Virus record (IMG/VR): IMGVR_UViG_3300044638_004201
Span: 1-64,000 of that record
Strand: one strand, 5' to 3'
DNA length: 64,000 nt
Source: a virus
A model generated the notes under the pieces. That model was not told the origin of the DNA, made no database searches, and was given only the letters and a program-made list of their open reading frames with translations. Of the stretch, positions 50,720 through 60,800 are shown in pieces; position 1 is the stretch's first letter, and each line of letters starts with the position of its first letter. A program made the translations under genes and the position numbers.

Positions 50720-52834
50720 GTGGACCAAATTAAAGAACAGATGGATCAACTCGCAGAGTTAGGCGACGATCAAGTTGTCGAACTTCAGAGTTCAATCTTG
50801 AAGCAATTTGAATTGGTTGAGAAAGAAGATCCTACCCCGCAAACAGTCGACGCGATGACGTCACTTGCCGATATGCTCGATGGAGTTAGAAACGAAGTCA
50901 AGCGCCGCGAGGCCGCAGCCATAGAACTCGCTCAGCGAGCCACTGAGGCCGCCTCCCGCGTTTACGGACAAGACGGCGAAAAAGAGGAAGAAAACATGGA
51001 AGCAAAAACAGAAGAGGCTCCAATGGCAGAGGAAGCACCAGTTGCTCCAATGACAGAAGAAGCACCTGCTGAAGAAGCACCTGTTTCTGACACTCCTGCT
51101 CCAATGGAAGAGGAGAAAAAGATGGATGAGGCAGCAGAGATGCCTGTCGCTCCTGAAAAAGAAACTCCTTCTGATATGGAAGAGGACGAGAAAAAGAAAG
51201 AGGAAAAAACCATGACCGAAGCGTCTACCGAAGCGGGAAAGAACACAGAGTTCTCAACTGAATCACAAATTGAAACACCAGCACCAGTTGCTGTTGTAGA
51301 AGAACCAGTTGTTGCCGCTGCTGAAGAATCAGTAGCACCAGCAGCAACAGAAGAGGCACCAACAGCAGAAGTTGCATCAGCAGAGGCACCAGTTGCCGAA
51401 GCAGTTGCAGAGACTGTTGTAGATGCTCCAGTGTCAGCAGAAGCATCTGTTGAAACTGTTGAAGGTGCAGAAGCATCTATTCAAGAAACATCAACCCAAG
51501 CAAGTGAACCAACCTTGGTTCAAGAAAATATGGAGGCACCCGTGACCGCCGCTGCAAATGCAGACAACCTCAACATTGAGGTCCCGGCTGACCGCCGTCC
51601 AACATCTCGGACATCTGCCGCTCCTGTGGCAATCACAGCGGGTGCAGATATTCCAGGATATACGGCTGGAAGCCCATTAACAGATATGAGCGCTGTTGCT
51701 GAAGCAATGGCAAAGCGTCTACATGGCCTACGCCGTGTAAACGGTGGAGATGGAGAACAACACATTGTTGCTTCTGTAACCACTTCATTCCCAGAAGACC
51801 GCACTCTTACACAAGATGCTGAATCAAACTGGGCAAAAATCAACGCTGTGACAAGCCCAGAAGCACTTGTTGCTTCAGGTGGACACGCAGCACCATTCGA
51901 GACCAAATACGACATTTTTGGACTTGGAACAACAGCACGTCCAGTACGTGATGCTCTTCCTCGTTTCCAGGCTGATCGCGGCGGTATTCGCTTCGTAACA
52001 CCACCAGTGCTTTCCTCATACGGAAACGCAGTTGGCGTGTGGACAAACGCAGTTGATACAGCACCTGGTACCGATGTTAAAGCAAGCCTCACCGTTTCAG
52101 CAGCAGCAGAGCAAACCGTCGCAACAGACGCAGTAACTTTGCAACTACAGTTCGGTAACTTGATGACTCGTGCTTATCCAGAACTCATCGCTCGTCACAA
52201 CGAGTTGGGTCTGATTCAGCACGCTCGTGAAGCAGAGCAAAACCTTCTTTCAAAGATTGGTACTGCTTCAACAGCAGTTACAACTACTTCCCTAATCGGA
52301 TTTGGTCGTGACTTCCTAGTACAACTAGGTCGCGCTTCTGCTGCTTACCGTTCACGTCATCGCCTAGAGGCTGATGCACCACTTCGTGCGATTATCCCAG
52401 CATGGGTTAAGGACGCGATGGCTGCTGACCTTGCTTTGGCAATGCCAGGAGATTCAACTCTCAACGCATACGCAGAAATCGACGGATACGTTGCTTCTCG
52501 TGGAGTCACACTAAGTGCTTCACTAGATCAGAACGTGTTTGGCGCACAATCATCGTCCGCTGCTCTAAACGAGTTCGCAGATTCATTCACTTGGTACCTA
52601 TTCGCAGAAGGTTCATTCTTGTTCCTTGATGGCGGTACTTTGGATCTAGGAATCATCCGTGATTCTACCCTTGTTGGAACTAACGATTACAAGATGTTTG
52701 TTGAAACCTTTGAAGGTATCGCATTCGTTGGCGTAGAAGCACTAGCAATTACTTCAACCATTTCTATCAACGGTGTGGCTGCTGCCCTCCGCGATACAAC
52801 TGGTGGAGCAACTGCTGCTGCTATTGAGTACTAA
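50720..52834 (+). CDS. Major capsid protein with fused N-terminal acidic scaffold-like domain
   Basis: 704 residues from a GTG (GGAAGGAC upstream). Residues 1-90 are helical, and about 95-270 form a Glu-, Ala- and Pro-rich low-complexity region (repeats like EEAPVAEEAP), probably the delta/scaffold part removed by the protease. From about 275 the HK97-like capsid begins: NIEVPADRRPTSRTSA, GGIRFVTPPVLSSYGNAVGVWT, AYPELIARHNELGLIQHAREAEQNLL, LRAIIPAWVKDAMAADLAL, LDGGTLDLGIIRDSTLVGTNDYKMFVETFEG. It assembles the head shell. Confidence 0.85.
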   Translation: MDQIKEQMDQLAELGDDQVVELQSSILKQFELVEKEDPTPQTVDAMTSLADMLDGVRNEVKRREAAAIELAQRATEAASRVYGQDGEKEEENMEAKTEEAPMAEEAPVAPMTEEAPAEEAPVSDTPAPMEEEKKMDEAAEMPVAPEKETPSDMEEDEKKKEEKTMTEASTEAGKNTEFSTESQIETPAPVAVVEEPVVAAAEESVAPAATEEAPTAEVASAEAPVAEAVAETVVDAPVSAEASVETVEGAEASIQETSTQASEPTLVQENMEAPVTAAANADNLNIEVPADRRPTSRTSAAPVAITAGADIPGYTAGSPLTDMSAVAEAMAKRLHGLRRVNGGDGEQHIVASVTTSFPEDRTLTQDAESNWAKINAVTSPEALVASGGHAAPFETKYDIFGLGTTARPVRDALPRFQADRGGIRFVTPPVLSSYGNAVGVWTNAVDTAPGTDVKASLTVSAAAEQTVATDAVTLQLQFGNLMTRAYPELIARHNELGLIQHAREAEQNLLSKIGTASTAVTTTSLIGFGRDFLVQLGRASAAYRSRHRLEADAPLRAIIPAWVKDAMAADLALAMPGDSTLNAYAEIDGYVASRGVTLSASLDQNVFGAQSSSAALNEFADSFTWYLFAEGSFLFLDGGTLDLGIIRDSTLVGTNDYKMFVETFEGIAFVGVEALAITSTISINGVAAALRDTTGGATAAAIEY

Positions 52835-52867
52835 GCCGTACCCAGTACTAGAAGTAAATCTTGTAGA

Positions 52868-52893
52868 GGGAGCGCTCAGCAATGGGCGCTCCC
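52868..52893 (+). terminator. Hairpin after the capsid gene
   Basis: GGGAGCGC (52868-52875) and GCGCTCCC (52886-52893) pair perfectly. No T-run; probably a 3'-end stabiliser or attenuator between capsid and downstream genes. Confidence 0.5.
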
Positions 52894-52944
52894 GATACAG
52901 AATAAGTAACTAAATTAACTTTTAAGTTAGAAAGTAGAGTAAAG

Positions 52945-53820
52945 ATGGCCTTTACGGGAGTTTTTGAAGCACCGAAGCATATGCCTTCACAGTACGGGCT
53001 ACTCTCTGTCGCAAAGCCAGAAGCAGGTCCTAAAGAGGATCAATGGATTCGTGGCTTTTCACAAGAGTGGACCACTCAGTATTACTCTGCAAAAAATATT
53101 GACGACACAGACACGACACTTATTACTGTTGCAACTAATGCAACCCCTACTCGTTATGACGAGATTAAACCATTTTTTATTGAAGTCGAAGATTACCGCT
53201 CAACCCTAGGATTACTTGGCGTTGACCCAATTGAAAGAATTAAGAATCAGTTAGAGGGAATTACACAGCACGCAATTGAAAAAGAACTTTGGGAAGGTGG
53301 AGTCCGCATTGGCGAGACTCACACTAACAGAGCACTAGTTAGCCCAGAAGCATCGATTCTAAACTCAGGCACTGCACTGTCTCCTCGTCGAGCACTGGCT
53401 CTTCTTGATTTCCAAATTGGCTCAGCATCTCCTTCTGGAGAACAAGGCGTTATTCACATGACTCGTGACGTTGCTGCGTTACTCGCAAGCGACGCTCAGT
53501 TGCTTATACATAGTGAAGGTAAAGACCACCTTCAAACAATAAGCGGAACGCCCGTAATTGTTGGTTCTAGTTACACAGGTGCAGGTCCAACTGACGCTGC
53601 TGGTGATACAGAGACGCCAACATCTACAAACAAATGGATGTACGCCACTGGTACTGTCAAGGTTATCCTTGGTGATATCGATGTCGTCACTGACACACTG
53701 GCACAGGGATACAACGTGTCGGGAAATCAGAATGATATGAACCTTAAAGCAATTCGCCCAGCGGCGGTTTACTTTGACACCTCTATTCACTTAGCAATCA
53801 GAGTAGATTTAACAGCGTAA
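52945..53820 (+). CDS. Second capsid-like head protein
   Basis: 291 residues. IERIKNQLEGITQHAIEKELWEGG, LSPRRALALLDFQIGSASPSGEQGVIHMTRDVAALL and TISGTPVIVGSSYTG fit a recurrent actinophage head protein placed directly after the major capsid gene. The overall size and E-loop-like start suggest an HK97-type fold (pentamer or minor shell protein), but a decoration role is also possible. Ribosome site weak (TTAGAAAGTAGAGTAAAG). Confidence 0.55.
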   Translation: MAFTGVFEAPKHMPSQYGLLSVAKPEAGPKEDQWIRGFSQEWTTQYYSAKNIDDTDTTLITVATNATPTRYDEIKPFFIEVEDYRSTLGLLGVDPIERIKNQLEGITQHAIEKELWEGGVRIGETHTNRALVSPEASILNSGTALSPRRALALLDFQIGSASPSGEQGVIHMTRDVAALLASDAQLLIHSEGKDHLQTISGTPVIVGSSYTGAGPTDAAGDTETPTSTNKWMYATGTVKVILGDIDVVTDTLAQGYNVSGNQNDMNLKAIRPAAVYFDTSIHLAIRVDLTA

Positions 53821-53858
53821 AATAAGAACAAGTAAGACCGACTAAAGGAGAAATCAGT

Positions 53859-54905
53859 ATGGCCACTCAGGACTACGCGGCAAGCGTCCAAGGTGTGGCG
53901 ATCCGAGTCACCAGACTGGACGCCTCAGGCAACTTACTCACCGAACCAGGTGATAGTTATACAACCTCGGCGTTCCTCCGCGCTTCATTCACACCAGAGT
54001 ACGAAGAAGGCGATGAAATTGTAGAAAAGTCAGCAGACGGTACAGTCTGTGTTTCTTACAAAGCCCCAGACACTCTAAAGCGCATCACAATGGAACTCGC
54101 AATTTGCGAACCAGACCCAGAACTAACAGCACTACTATCAGGTGGTTTGTTACTTCGTAAGAATTTTGGAACTTTTGCTTCACCAGACAACGAAAGCATC
54201 GGTTGGGCCGCGCCAGCCGTAGGAGACGATCCTGCTGGAAACGGCGTTGCTATTGAAGTTTGGTCATTCGCAGTAAAGGATGGAAAGCGTGCAACAACAA
54301 ATCCATACTTCTACTGGGTATTCCCATACGCAAAATTGCGTCAATCAGGTGACCGCGTAATTGAAAACGGTTTACTTGCTAACACATTTGAAGGTTATGG
54401 TTTAGGAAACGAAAACTTTGACACAGGTCTAGATGGCCGTTGGGAGTTCCCAATCGCAACAGAGCGTCCATACTCATACGCTCGTGCATCATGGGCACCA
54501 ACAGGTCTAAAGGGCTTCTACGAGTGGTACGACAACCTATCAGCCGTAGTAAACAACAAGTCTCTTACATCTAACGTAGCAACAATAACTACTGCTTCAG
54601 CCCACGGCTTTGAAGCAGGTCAGAGCGTTGTTGTAGCAGGTGTTGATGCCACATTCAATGGTACTTACACAATTACCACTGTTGGAAGCAACACAACCTT
54701 CTCTTACGCAAAGGTTGCTACAAACGTTGCTAGTGCTGCTGTATCCCCTGTGGGCTCAGCGGTTCGTCAACGTGGATACACAGCGGTTACAGACTTTGCC
54801 TCACAAGGCTCAACAACAACATACAACGTTCCTGGTAACTCAGATTACAACGCTGATGCTGCTGTTGACTTTATTATCGCATCGTCAGAAAACCCAACAG
54901 AGTAA
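53859..54905 (+). CDS. Major tail tube protein with C-terminal beta-domain insert
   Basis: 348 residues, AAAGGAG upstream. The first 210 residues read as a tail tube protein (FLRASFTPEYEEGDEIVEKSADGTVCVSYKAPDTLKRITMELAICEPDPELTALLSGG...). NNKSLTSNVATITTASAHGF...TYTITTVGSNTTFSYAK (about 225-280) is one copy of a beta-domain found several times in the tail proteins at 60954 and 62140. C-terminal AVDFIIASSEN. Position between head and connectors supports tail tube. Confidence 0.75.
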   Translation: MATQDYAASVQGVAIRVTRLDASGNLLTEPGDSYTTSAFLRASFTPEYEEGDEIVEKSADGTVCVSYKAPDTLKRITMELAICEPDPELTALLSGGLLLRKNFGTFASPDNESIGWAAPAVGDDPAGNGVAIEVWSFAVKDGKRATTNPYFYWVFPYAKLRQSGDRVIENGLLANTFEGYGLGNENFDTGLDGRWEFPIATERPYSYARASWAPTGLKGFYEWYDNLSAVVNNKSLTSNVATITTASAHGFEAGQSVVVAGVDATFNGTYTITTVGSNTTFSYAKVATNVASAAVSPVGSAVRQRGYTAVTDFASQGSTTTYNVPGNSDYNADAAVDFIIASSENPTE

Positions 54906-54919
54906 TTAGATAACTGAGG

Positions 54920-54976
54920 GCGGACGACGTGCCAGTCGTGTCATTAGCACACATGGTAAGTCGTCCGCTTTTAGTA
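54920..54976 (+). terminator. Terminator after the tail tube gene
   Basis: GCGGACGAC (54920-54928) and GTCGTCCGC (54960-54968) stem followed by TTTTAGTATTT. Confidence 0.7.
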
Positions 54977-54989
54977 TTTAGGAGACAAA

Positions 54990-56135
54990 GTGAGCAGTAA
55001 TCTTTGGACTAACGTAGAAGATTTAGGTAGCGCATATGCTGATTCTGACTACGCTTACGATGCTGTAAAAACTGCTTCCTATTTATTGTGGGGAATGTCT
55101 GGCCGCAAATACAGCGGAACAACAACTGTTACAGAACGCTATGTTTCTGTCTACGACCCATACCTTCGTGCTGGTGCATCAATAATGACTTACTCACCAA
55201 CTCTTATTCAAGGTGAGGTTAAGAACCTAAGAATTGGTGGCTCTGGTCTTTATGGAGACGATGACTACCTAGGTGATGGAACATCATCAAACACTCGTAT
55301 CCGTCTTCGTGGTCGTAAAGTTGTAAAAATTCATACTGTAAGAGATATTGATGGAAATATCATTGACCCGTCTCAATACTATTTAGTAGAGCACTCAACT
55401 CTTTTAGCAACACCTGGAGCCACTTGGACTCCATCAAACGTAGAGGTTACATATACCTACGGAACTCCTCCTCCAACAGCAGGTAAAAACGCTGCTCGTA
55501 TGTTGGCTATTGAACTTGTAAAACTTTATGAAGGCGATGACACTTGCGCCCTACCTCAACGTGTTACTTCTATTTCTAGACAAGGTATTTCTTATACAGT
55601 ACTTGACAATCAAGATTTTATTGATGACTTGCGTACTGGACTATACGCTGTTGATTTATTTTTGAAAACTTCTAACCCAGATAAAGCCCGTGCTCGTGCT
55701 CGTGTATTTAGTCCAGATGTTCCTAAGGCTCGTCGCATTACACCAAAGCCTTTCTTGTATACAGAAACAGCATTTGACCTAAGAGTCTTGCCAACAGGTG
55801 GAAGTGTTGTACTTTACTTAGATGAGGTAAGTGGAGATTTCTTACTAAACGACAATGCTTGGGTAGTCTCTATGACTGTCTCTGATTACACAGGATCTAA
55901 AACCGAGACTTTCACTGGCGCAGCCGTGTTGAATCGTGGAACTGAAAAGATAACTATTACAGTTAACTATTCAGACATCCTCGCTGTGCTGGGACCAAGA
56001 GAACCAGGTGTATACGATATTTACTGCACTAGACCAAGTTTGGCAAACCCTGCTGTAGATGAGGTAATCAATCTTCTTACAGCAAATGCATCAATCCAAC
56101 TTGGAACAAGAGTAGAGCCTATCTACACCTTGTAG
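54990..56135 (+). CDS. Head-tail connector (adaptor) protein
   Basis: 381 residues from a GTG (AGGAGAC upstream). LWTNVEDLGSAYADSDYAYDAVKTASYLLWGMSGRKY at the N-terminus and NAARMLAIELVKLYEGDDTCALPQRVTSISRQGISYTVLD fit actinophage adaptor proteins (HK97 gp6-like helical core with extra beta domains). Joins portal to neck. The C-terminal 130 residues are beta-rich, probably an immunoglobulin-like add-on. Confidence 0.7.
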   Translation: MSSNLWTNVEDLGSAYADSDYAYDAVKTASYLLWGMSGRKYSGTTTVTERYVSVYDPYLRAGASIMTYSPTLIQGEVKNLRIGGSGLYGDDDYLGDGTSSNTRIRLRGRKVVKIHTVRDIDGNIIDPSQYYLVEHSTLLATPGATWTPSNVEVTYTYGTPPPTAGKNAARMLAIELVKLYEGDDTCALPQRVTSISRQGISYTVLDNQDFIDDLRTGLYAVDLFLKTSNPDKARARARVFSPDVPKARRITPKPFLYTETAFDLRVLPTGGSVVLYLDEVSGDFLLNDNAWVVSMTVSDYTGSKTETFTGAAVLNRGTEKITITVNYSDILAVLGPREPGVYDIYCTRPSLANPAVDEVINLLTANASIQLGTRVEPIYTL

Positions 56136-56166
56136 AATTTACGTAAAAGACGAAAGAGAGACATAA

Positions 56167-56673
56167 GTGGCAACACCTATAAATAAGGCATCTGTTAGCA
56201 GTAATGCTAAAAATCTTGCTGTATTTTTGCAAGCAGTCTTAGACCAAGTTGTTTCTTCTTATGCTTCTTACAATATGCCTTTGCCTTCTAGAAGGTATTA
56301 CACCTTAGGACAACCAGCAGTCGACTGCGAACAACTTGTTGTTTCATTTATTCAGATGTATGTCGGCTCTCCAGGAGATGAAGCAACAGAACCCCGCCGT
56401 TGCCAAGACCCTCGAAGCGCGACAATCAACGTTTCTATCTCTAGAGAAGTGCCAGTCGTTGGTCAAAATGGAAGACCACCATCAGCAGACAACATTGAAT
56501 CTTTCGCTGAGATTTCAGCATACGATGCTTGGATTTTATTAGACAGCGCTGCTCAATTAGATACCTGGGAACCGTCAGGTTTTGGTATGGGAGTAATTGC
56601 AACTGTAGAAGTTCAGGCACCAGAAGGCGGATTTCAAACCGTAGTTCTTACATTGACAGCGGCGATTCCATAA
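56167..56673 (+). CDS. Head-tail joining / tail terminator-like protein
   Basis: 168 residues from a GTG. FLQAVLDQVVSSYASYNMPLPSRRYYTLGQPAVDCEQLVVSFIQMYVG then strands INVSISREVPV and MGVIATVEVQAPEGGF resemble the tail-terminator or neck proteins that follow the adaptor gene in siphophages. Assignment rests mostly on position. Confidence 0.6.
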   Translation: MATPINKASVSSNAKNLAVFLQAVLDQVVSSYASYNMPLPSRRYYTLGQPAVDCEQLVVSFIQMYVGSPGDEATEPRRCQDPRSATINVSISREVPVVGQNGRPPSADNIESFAEISAYDAWILLDSAAQLDTWEPSGFGMGVIATVEVQAPEGGFQTVVLTLTAAIP

Positions 56674-56674
56674 A

Positions 56675-57058
56675 ATGGCAACAGTAATTATTAGAAAAGC
56701 AGAACTAGATTTCATGCTCAATAATCCATCTGGTGATGTCGGAAGATATTTAGCAAAAAAAGGAAGAATAGTTCAGGCTGCTGCTAAGTCTCAGGTTGGA
56801 GTACGAACTGGAGCACTTCGTTCCTCTATTCATATGCGCCACCTTCGTGATTCTAGAGGTCAATTTGTAAAAATTGGCTCATCATTGAACTATGCACTAC
56901 TTCACCATGAGGGAAGTAAGCCTCATCTAATCGTTCCCAACAGGGCAACGGTACTTAGGTTTGTTAACAGGGGCCGTGTGGTCTATGCCCACGCAGTCAT
57001 GCATCCTGGAACAAAGGCAAATCGCTATCTTACTGACAACCTAAAGTTGGTAAAATAG
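56675..57058 (+). CDS. HK97 gp10-like neck / tail completion protein
   Basis: 127 residues. VGVRTGALRSSIHMRHLRDSRGQFVKIGSSLNYALLHHEGSKPHLIVP is the gp10-like pattern (TGxLRxSI..., G...YA.xxExGxxPH.I.P). Acts at the head-tail joint. One base between it and the previous gene. Confidence 0.75.
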   Translation: MATVIIRKAELDFMLNNPSGDVGRYLAKKGRIVQAAAKSQVGVRTGALRSSIHMRHLRDSRGQFVKIGSSLNYALLHHEGSKPHLIVPNRATVLRFVNRGRVVYAHAVMHPGTKANRYLTDNLKLVK

Positions 57059-57117
57059 TTAGTAATTTACTATGCCAATAGTAAATAAAGACATACGAGA
57101 AACGAGGATAAACAAAG

Positions 57118-57471
57118 ATGACAAATCCGAGATTTAGGGATTTTGGTGCTGGTGACAGCATTTCAGAACCCCTTTCTTTCAAACTCCATGGGGAAGAGTT
57201 TCACTGCAAGCCAGCACTCCAAGGAAAAGTTCTTTTGGACATGGTTGCTACTGCCCAGTCGGGTGCTGAAAGCGCTATTGCAAACAACCTAATTGAAACT
57301 TTTTTTGCAAAAGCACTTATTCAAGAAAGCCTTGTTCGTTTTGAGGCCTTACTACAAGACCCAGAAAAAATCGTAACTGTAGAAACGTTAGGAGAACTTA
57401 CTTCCTGGTTAGTGGAGCAATACTCAAGCCGCCCTACGCAGGGGCCAGGGGACTCCTTGAGTGGGCAGTAG
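57118..57471 (+). CDS. Tail assembly chaperone, short form (gpG-like)
   Basis: 117 residues. FRDFGAGDSISEPLSFKLHGEEFHCKPALQGKVLLDMVATAQSG and a C-terminal ETLGELTSWLVEQYSSRPTQGPG match the short chaperone encoded before tape measure genes. A -1 frameshift near its end would join it to the downstream frame. Confidence 0.8.
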   Translation: MTNPRFRDFGAGDSISEPLSFKLHGEEFHCKPALQGKVLLDMVATAQSGAESAIANNLIETFFAKALIQESLVRFEALLQDPEKIVTVETLGELTSWLVEQYSSRPTQGPGDSLSGQ

Positions 57472-57845
57472 ACCTTTGGCCTTATGTCAACGGGAAAGCA
57501 CTAATGAGCGGCCTACAGATTTCTGAGTTGTCTTCTTCTGAAATGTTAGACGTTATACACGTCTTATTTGAAGAAGATTACACTAGCGCTGTTAGTGGAG
57601 AACAAGTTGACGCAAAGAACAAGATTAGAAAAATTATGTATAAAGAGTTCTATGACAGAACTTATACATATGGCGGAGGTTCAAACGATTACTCTGAAGA
57701 GCCTTTAGGGTCTCAGGTGGATTACAGCGATGTAACTCCATTTGATCCAAAAAAGGCAGCAGTAAAGCCGTTTGTTCCTGCTACAGATATTAATGAAAAC
57801 TCTCCAAAACCATTTGGAAAAGTATTAGACGGCCCACTGGGCTAA
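57441..57845 (+). CDS. Tail assembly chaperone extension, expressed by -1 frameshift
   Basis: The -1 frame is open across the end of the short form and reads AGARGLLEWAVDLWPYVNGK before the ATG at 57504, then SGLQISELSSSEMLDVIHVLFEEDY. WAVDLWPYVNGK then MLDVIHxLFE is typical of the T extension of actinophage chaperones. Two GGGG runs (57441-57444 and 57448-57451) near CAGGGGCC are the likely slip sites. Internal start at 57504 is possible but would lose the conserved segment. Confidence 0.7.
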   Translation, partial: GARGLLEWAVDLWPYVNGKALMSGLQISELSSSEMLDVIHVLFEEDYTSAVSGEQVDAKNKIRKIMYKEFYDRTYTYGGGSNDYSEEPLGSQVDYSDVTPFDPKKAAVKPFVPATDINENSPKPFGKVLDGPLG

Positions 57846-57867
57846 GAATGTCGGGAGGTGATGGTAC

Positions 57868-60800
57868 GTGGCAGTTGTAGGTGATGCATATGTGGTTGTT
57901 CGGGCCATCACCACTGGCGTTGAAAAAGATATTAAAAACGCTTTTAATGGTACTGATCGTATTGGTGAAAATGCTGGAGATCGTGTCGGTAGGTCTTTTG
58001 TAAAAGGCTTTATGCGTGGTGGCGATGGCAGAAGTATGTTTTCCAACATTATTAGCCAAGCCACTGCTGCTAGAGAAAGATTTACTTCTTTAACTAGAGC
58101 AGGATACGCACTTGCCCCAGCCTTAACTGCCCTTGGTGGAATTATTGGTTTACTTGGCACAGGTCTACTCTCTCTTGGTTCAGTTATAGCCGCTGCGACA
58201 GCGCCTGCTTTTTATGTTCTTGCACAAAGTGTTACTGCTGTTGCTCAAGCGGCGATTACTCTTAAATTAGCATTTTCTGGAGTTGGTAAAGCAATCCAGG
58301 CTGGAAGTAAAGCCAAAAAGGCTGGAGCAGACAGAGCAAAAGCACTTGAAAAAGCAGAAGATAGGCTTACTAAAGCACAAAGGGCTCTAGCAAATGCTTA
58401 TGAAGATGCAGCAACTAGAGAAGTAAAAGCAAAGAAGACAATTACAGATGCAGAAAAAGAACTTTCTAAAGCCCGTGAACAAGCAATTGAAGATTTACAA
58501 CAAATTGGTTTTGAGTCAGAAGATGCCGCTATTGCTGAGCAAAAAGCAGCAATTGAACTTGAAAAAGCCCGTGAAACTCTTGCTCGTGTCTCTGACCTTC
58601 CACCAAACTCTCGTGCTCGTAAAGAAGCAGAACTGGCGTTTGCTCAAGCAGATTTGAATTATAGAAAAGCCATTGATGCAAACAATGACTTAAAAAAGAC
58701 AGAAGCAAAGAACGCTGAACTTGCTAAAAAGGGTCCCCAAGCCCTTATTGATGGTCAAGAAAATGTTGTTAATGCTTTGGCGTCAGTAGATGATGCTACA
58801 AATGCTTATAACGAAACAATAAAAGACAATGAACGTTCAATTCTTAGTGCCACTGAGGCACGAGACGAAGCGGCAGAAGCCGTAGATGATATAAAAAATA
58901 ACAAAGATGCGACAGATGCCTACGCCGATGCTCTAGCAGAGTTATCAAAAGAGGCAAGAGCATTTGCTGAGTATATGGTTAACACTTTTATACCAGCCCT
59001 TAAAGACTTAAAAGCAGCAGCAGGTGAAGAACTATTTCCAAAGTTAGAAACCGCTCTAGAAAATCTTAGAACTAAATTATTCCCGGCGCTAATCCCGCTC
59101 CTTAAGGAGACTGGCGGAGTTATCGGCGACATCGCTGTAAAGTTCTCTGAAGCAGTAACAAAGGGAGAGAATCTAGAAAGACTAGAAAGAATTTGGAAAT
59201 CTAACGACAAAGTATTGAAAAATTTTGGTGATGCTTTAGTTAGTCTTTACGAGAACCTGCTAATTATTCTTGACAACATTAGCCCTCTTACAGAAGAATT
59301 TTCTGCGTGGATTGCTGCTGTAACTGCGGGTTGGACAGAAACCCTCAAGGCTGATGAAGCCTCTGGAAAACTTAATGAAAAATTTCAAACTGCTAGAGGA
59401 ATCCTAAAAGACTTAGGTAAAATTATTGGAAACACTTTTGGCGGACTAGGCAAAATTATTGCTGCCAACGTTGGTCCAGGCAGTGGTGGTCAGTTCTTCC
59501 TAGACTATCTCAAAGAGGTTACTGGCAGATTTAAGAATATAACCGAAATTGATGGAAGACCTCTAAAAGACTTCTTTTTAGATGCTGCTGAAAACGGCAC
59601 TAGATTATTAGACTTAATTGGAAATATTCTTGGTGGATTTATTGGCCTGGCTGACAACGAAGGACTTGGAATTTTTCTACTTCAACTTAATGATGTAGTA
59701 GACATATTCCAAGAAATTGGCGAAAATCTTGATGCTTCTTTGCCATCATTTGGAAATTTCTTAATTCAGTTTGCAACATTTGTCGCTTTAGTTACAGAGA
59801 GCGGCTCAATTACAATATTTTTTGATACTCTTTCCAAAGTATTAGGAAAAATAAATGAATTTTTAGCAAGCGATTTGGGTCAAAAAATATTAAACATATC
59901 TGCTCAAGTCTTGCCGCTACTAGCAGCCATTGGTCTTATTGGTAGCGTTGCAAAATTTGCCTTTTTAGTTGTTCTTGGAGGAATTGTAAAACTAATTACC
60001 CCATTTATAACATTAGGCACTGTTATATTTAATGCATATAAGGCTTTTATGGGTTTGAAGATTGTTATGCTACTTGGTGCTGGACCTGTTTTAGCAATTG
60101 TTGCAGGGATTGCCGCTTTAGTTGCAATTGTTGTACTTTTATTTACAAAAAGTGAAAAACTTAGAGAAGCGTTTATGCTTCTTATAGATGGCGCTCTTGG
60201 TGCTCTTAAGGGAGCCTTTAATGACATTATGGGAGCAATTGACAGCATAATGCCATCAATTAGAAGTGTTGGTGAACTTTTTGAAAGCGTTGGAAACTTC
60301 TTAGCAGTAACCCTTGTTCCTATTTTAAGTTTTATTCTTGTTAGAGCCATTGGTGTTCTTTCTGGAGCAATTCAAAAAGTTATTTATGTTATTGGTGGAA
60401 TTATTGAAGCCTTCAAGGCTGTGTGGTACTTTGTAAAGGGTATCTTCCAACTCCTAACAGGTAACACCGAAGGTGCTGCCGACTCTATGAAGAAGTCTTT
60501 CTCGGCAGCATTTAGTGCTATCAAGAATGTGATTAAATCAATTGTTGCTCCTTTCACTGGAGTAATCAACGCAATCTCAGATGCTTGGAATAATTCTGTA
60601 GGTAAACTTAGTTGGACTATCCCTAAATGGGTGCCAGGTATTGGCGGAAATACCTTTAGTGTCCCTAAACTACCTCGCATTAACTTAGCAAATTTTGCCG
60701 AAGGTGGAACTGTATTCCCTCAAACAGGCGGAGTAATTGCTCGTGTTGCTGAAGCAGGTAGACCAGAGCGTATTGAGCCTTTAGACCCAGAAGGTTTGTC

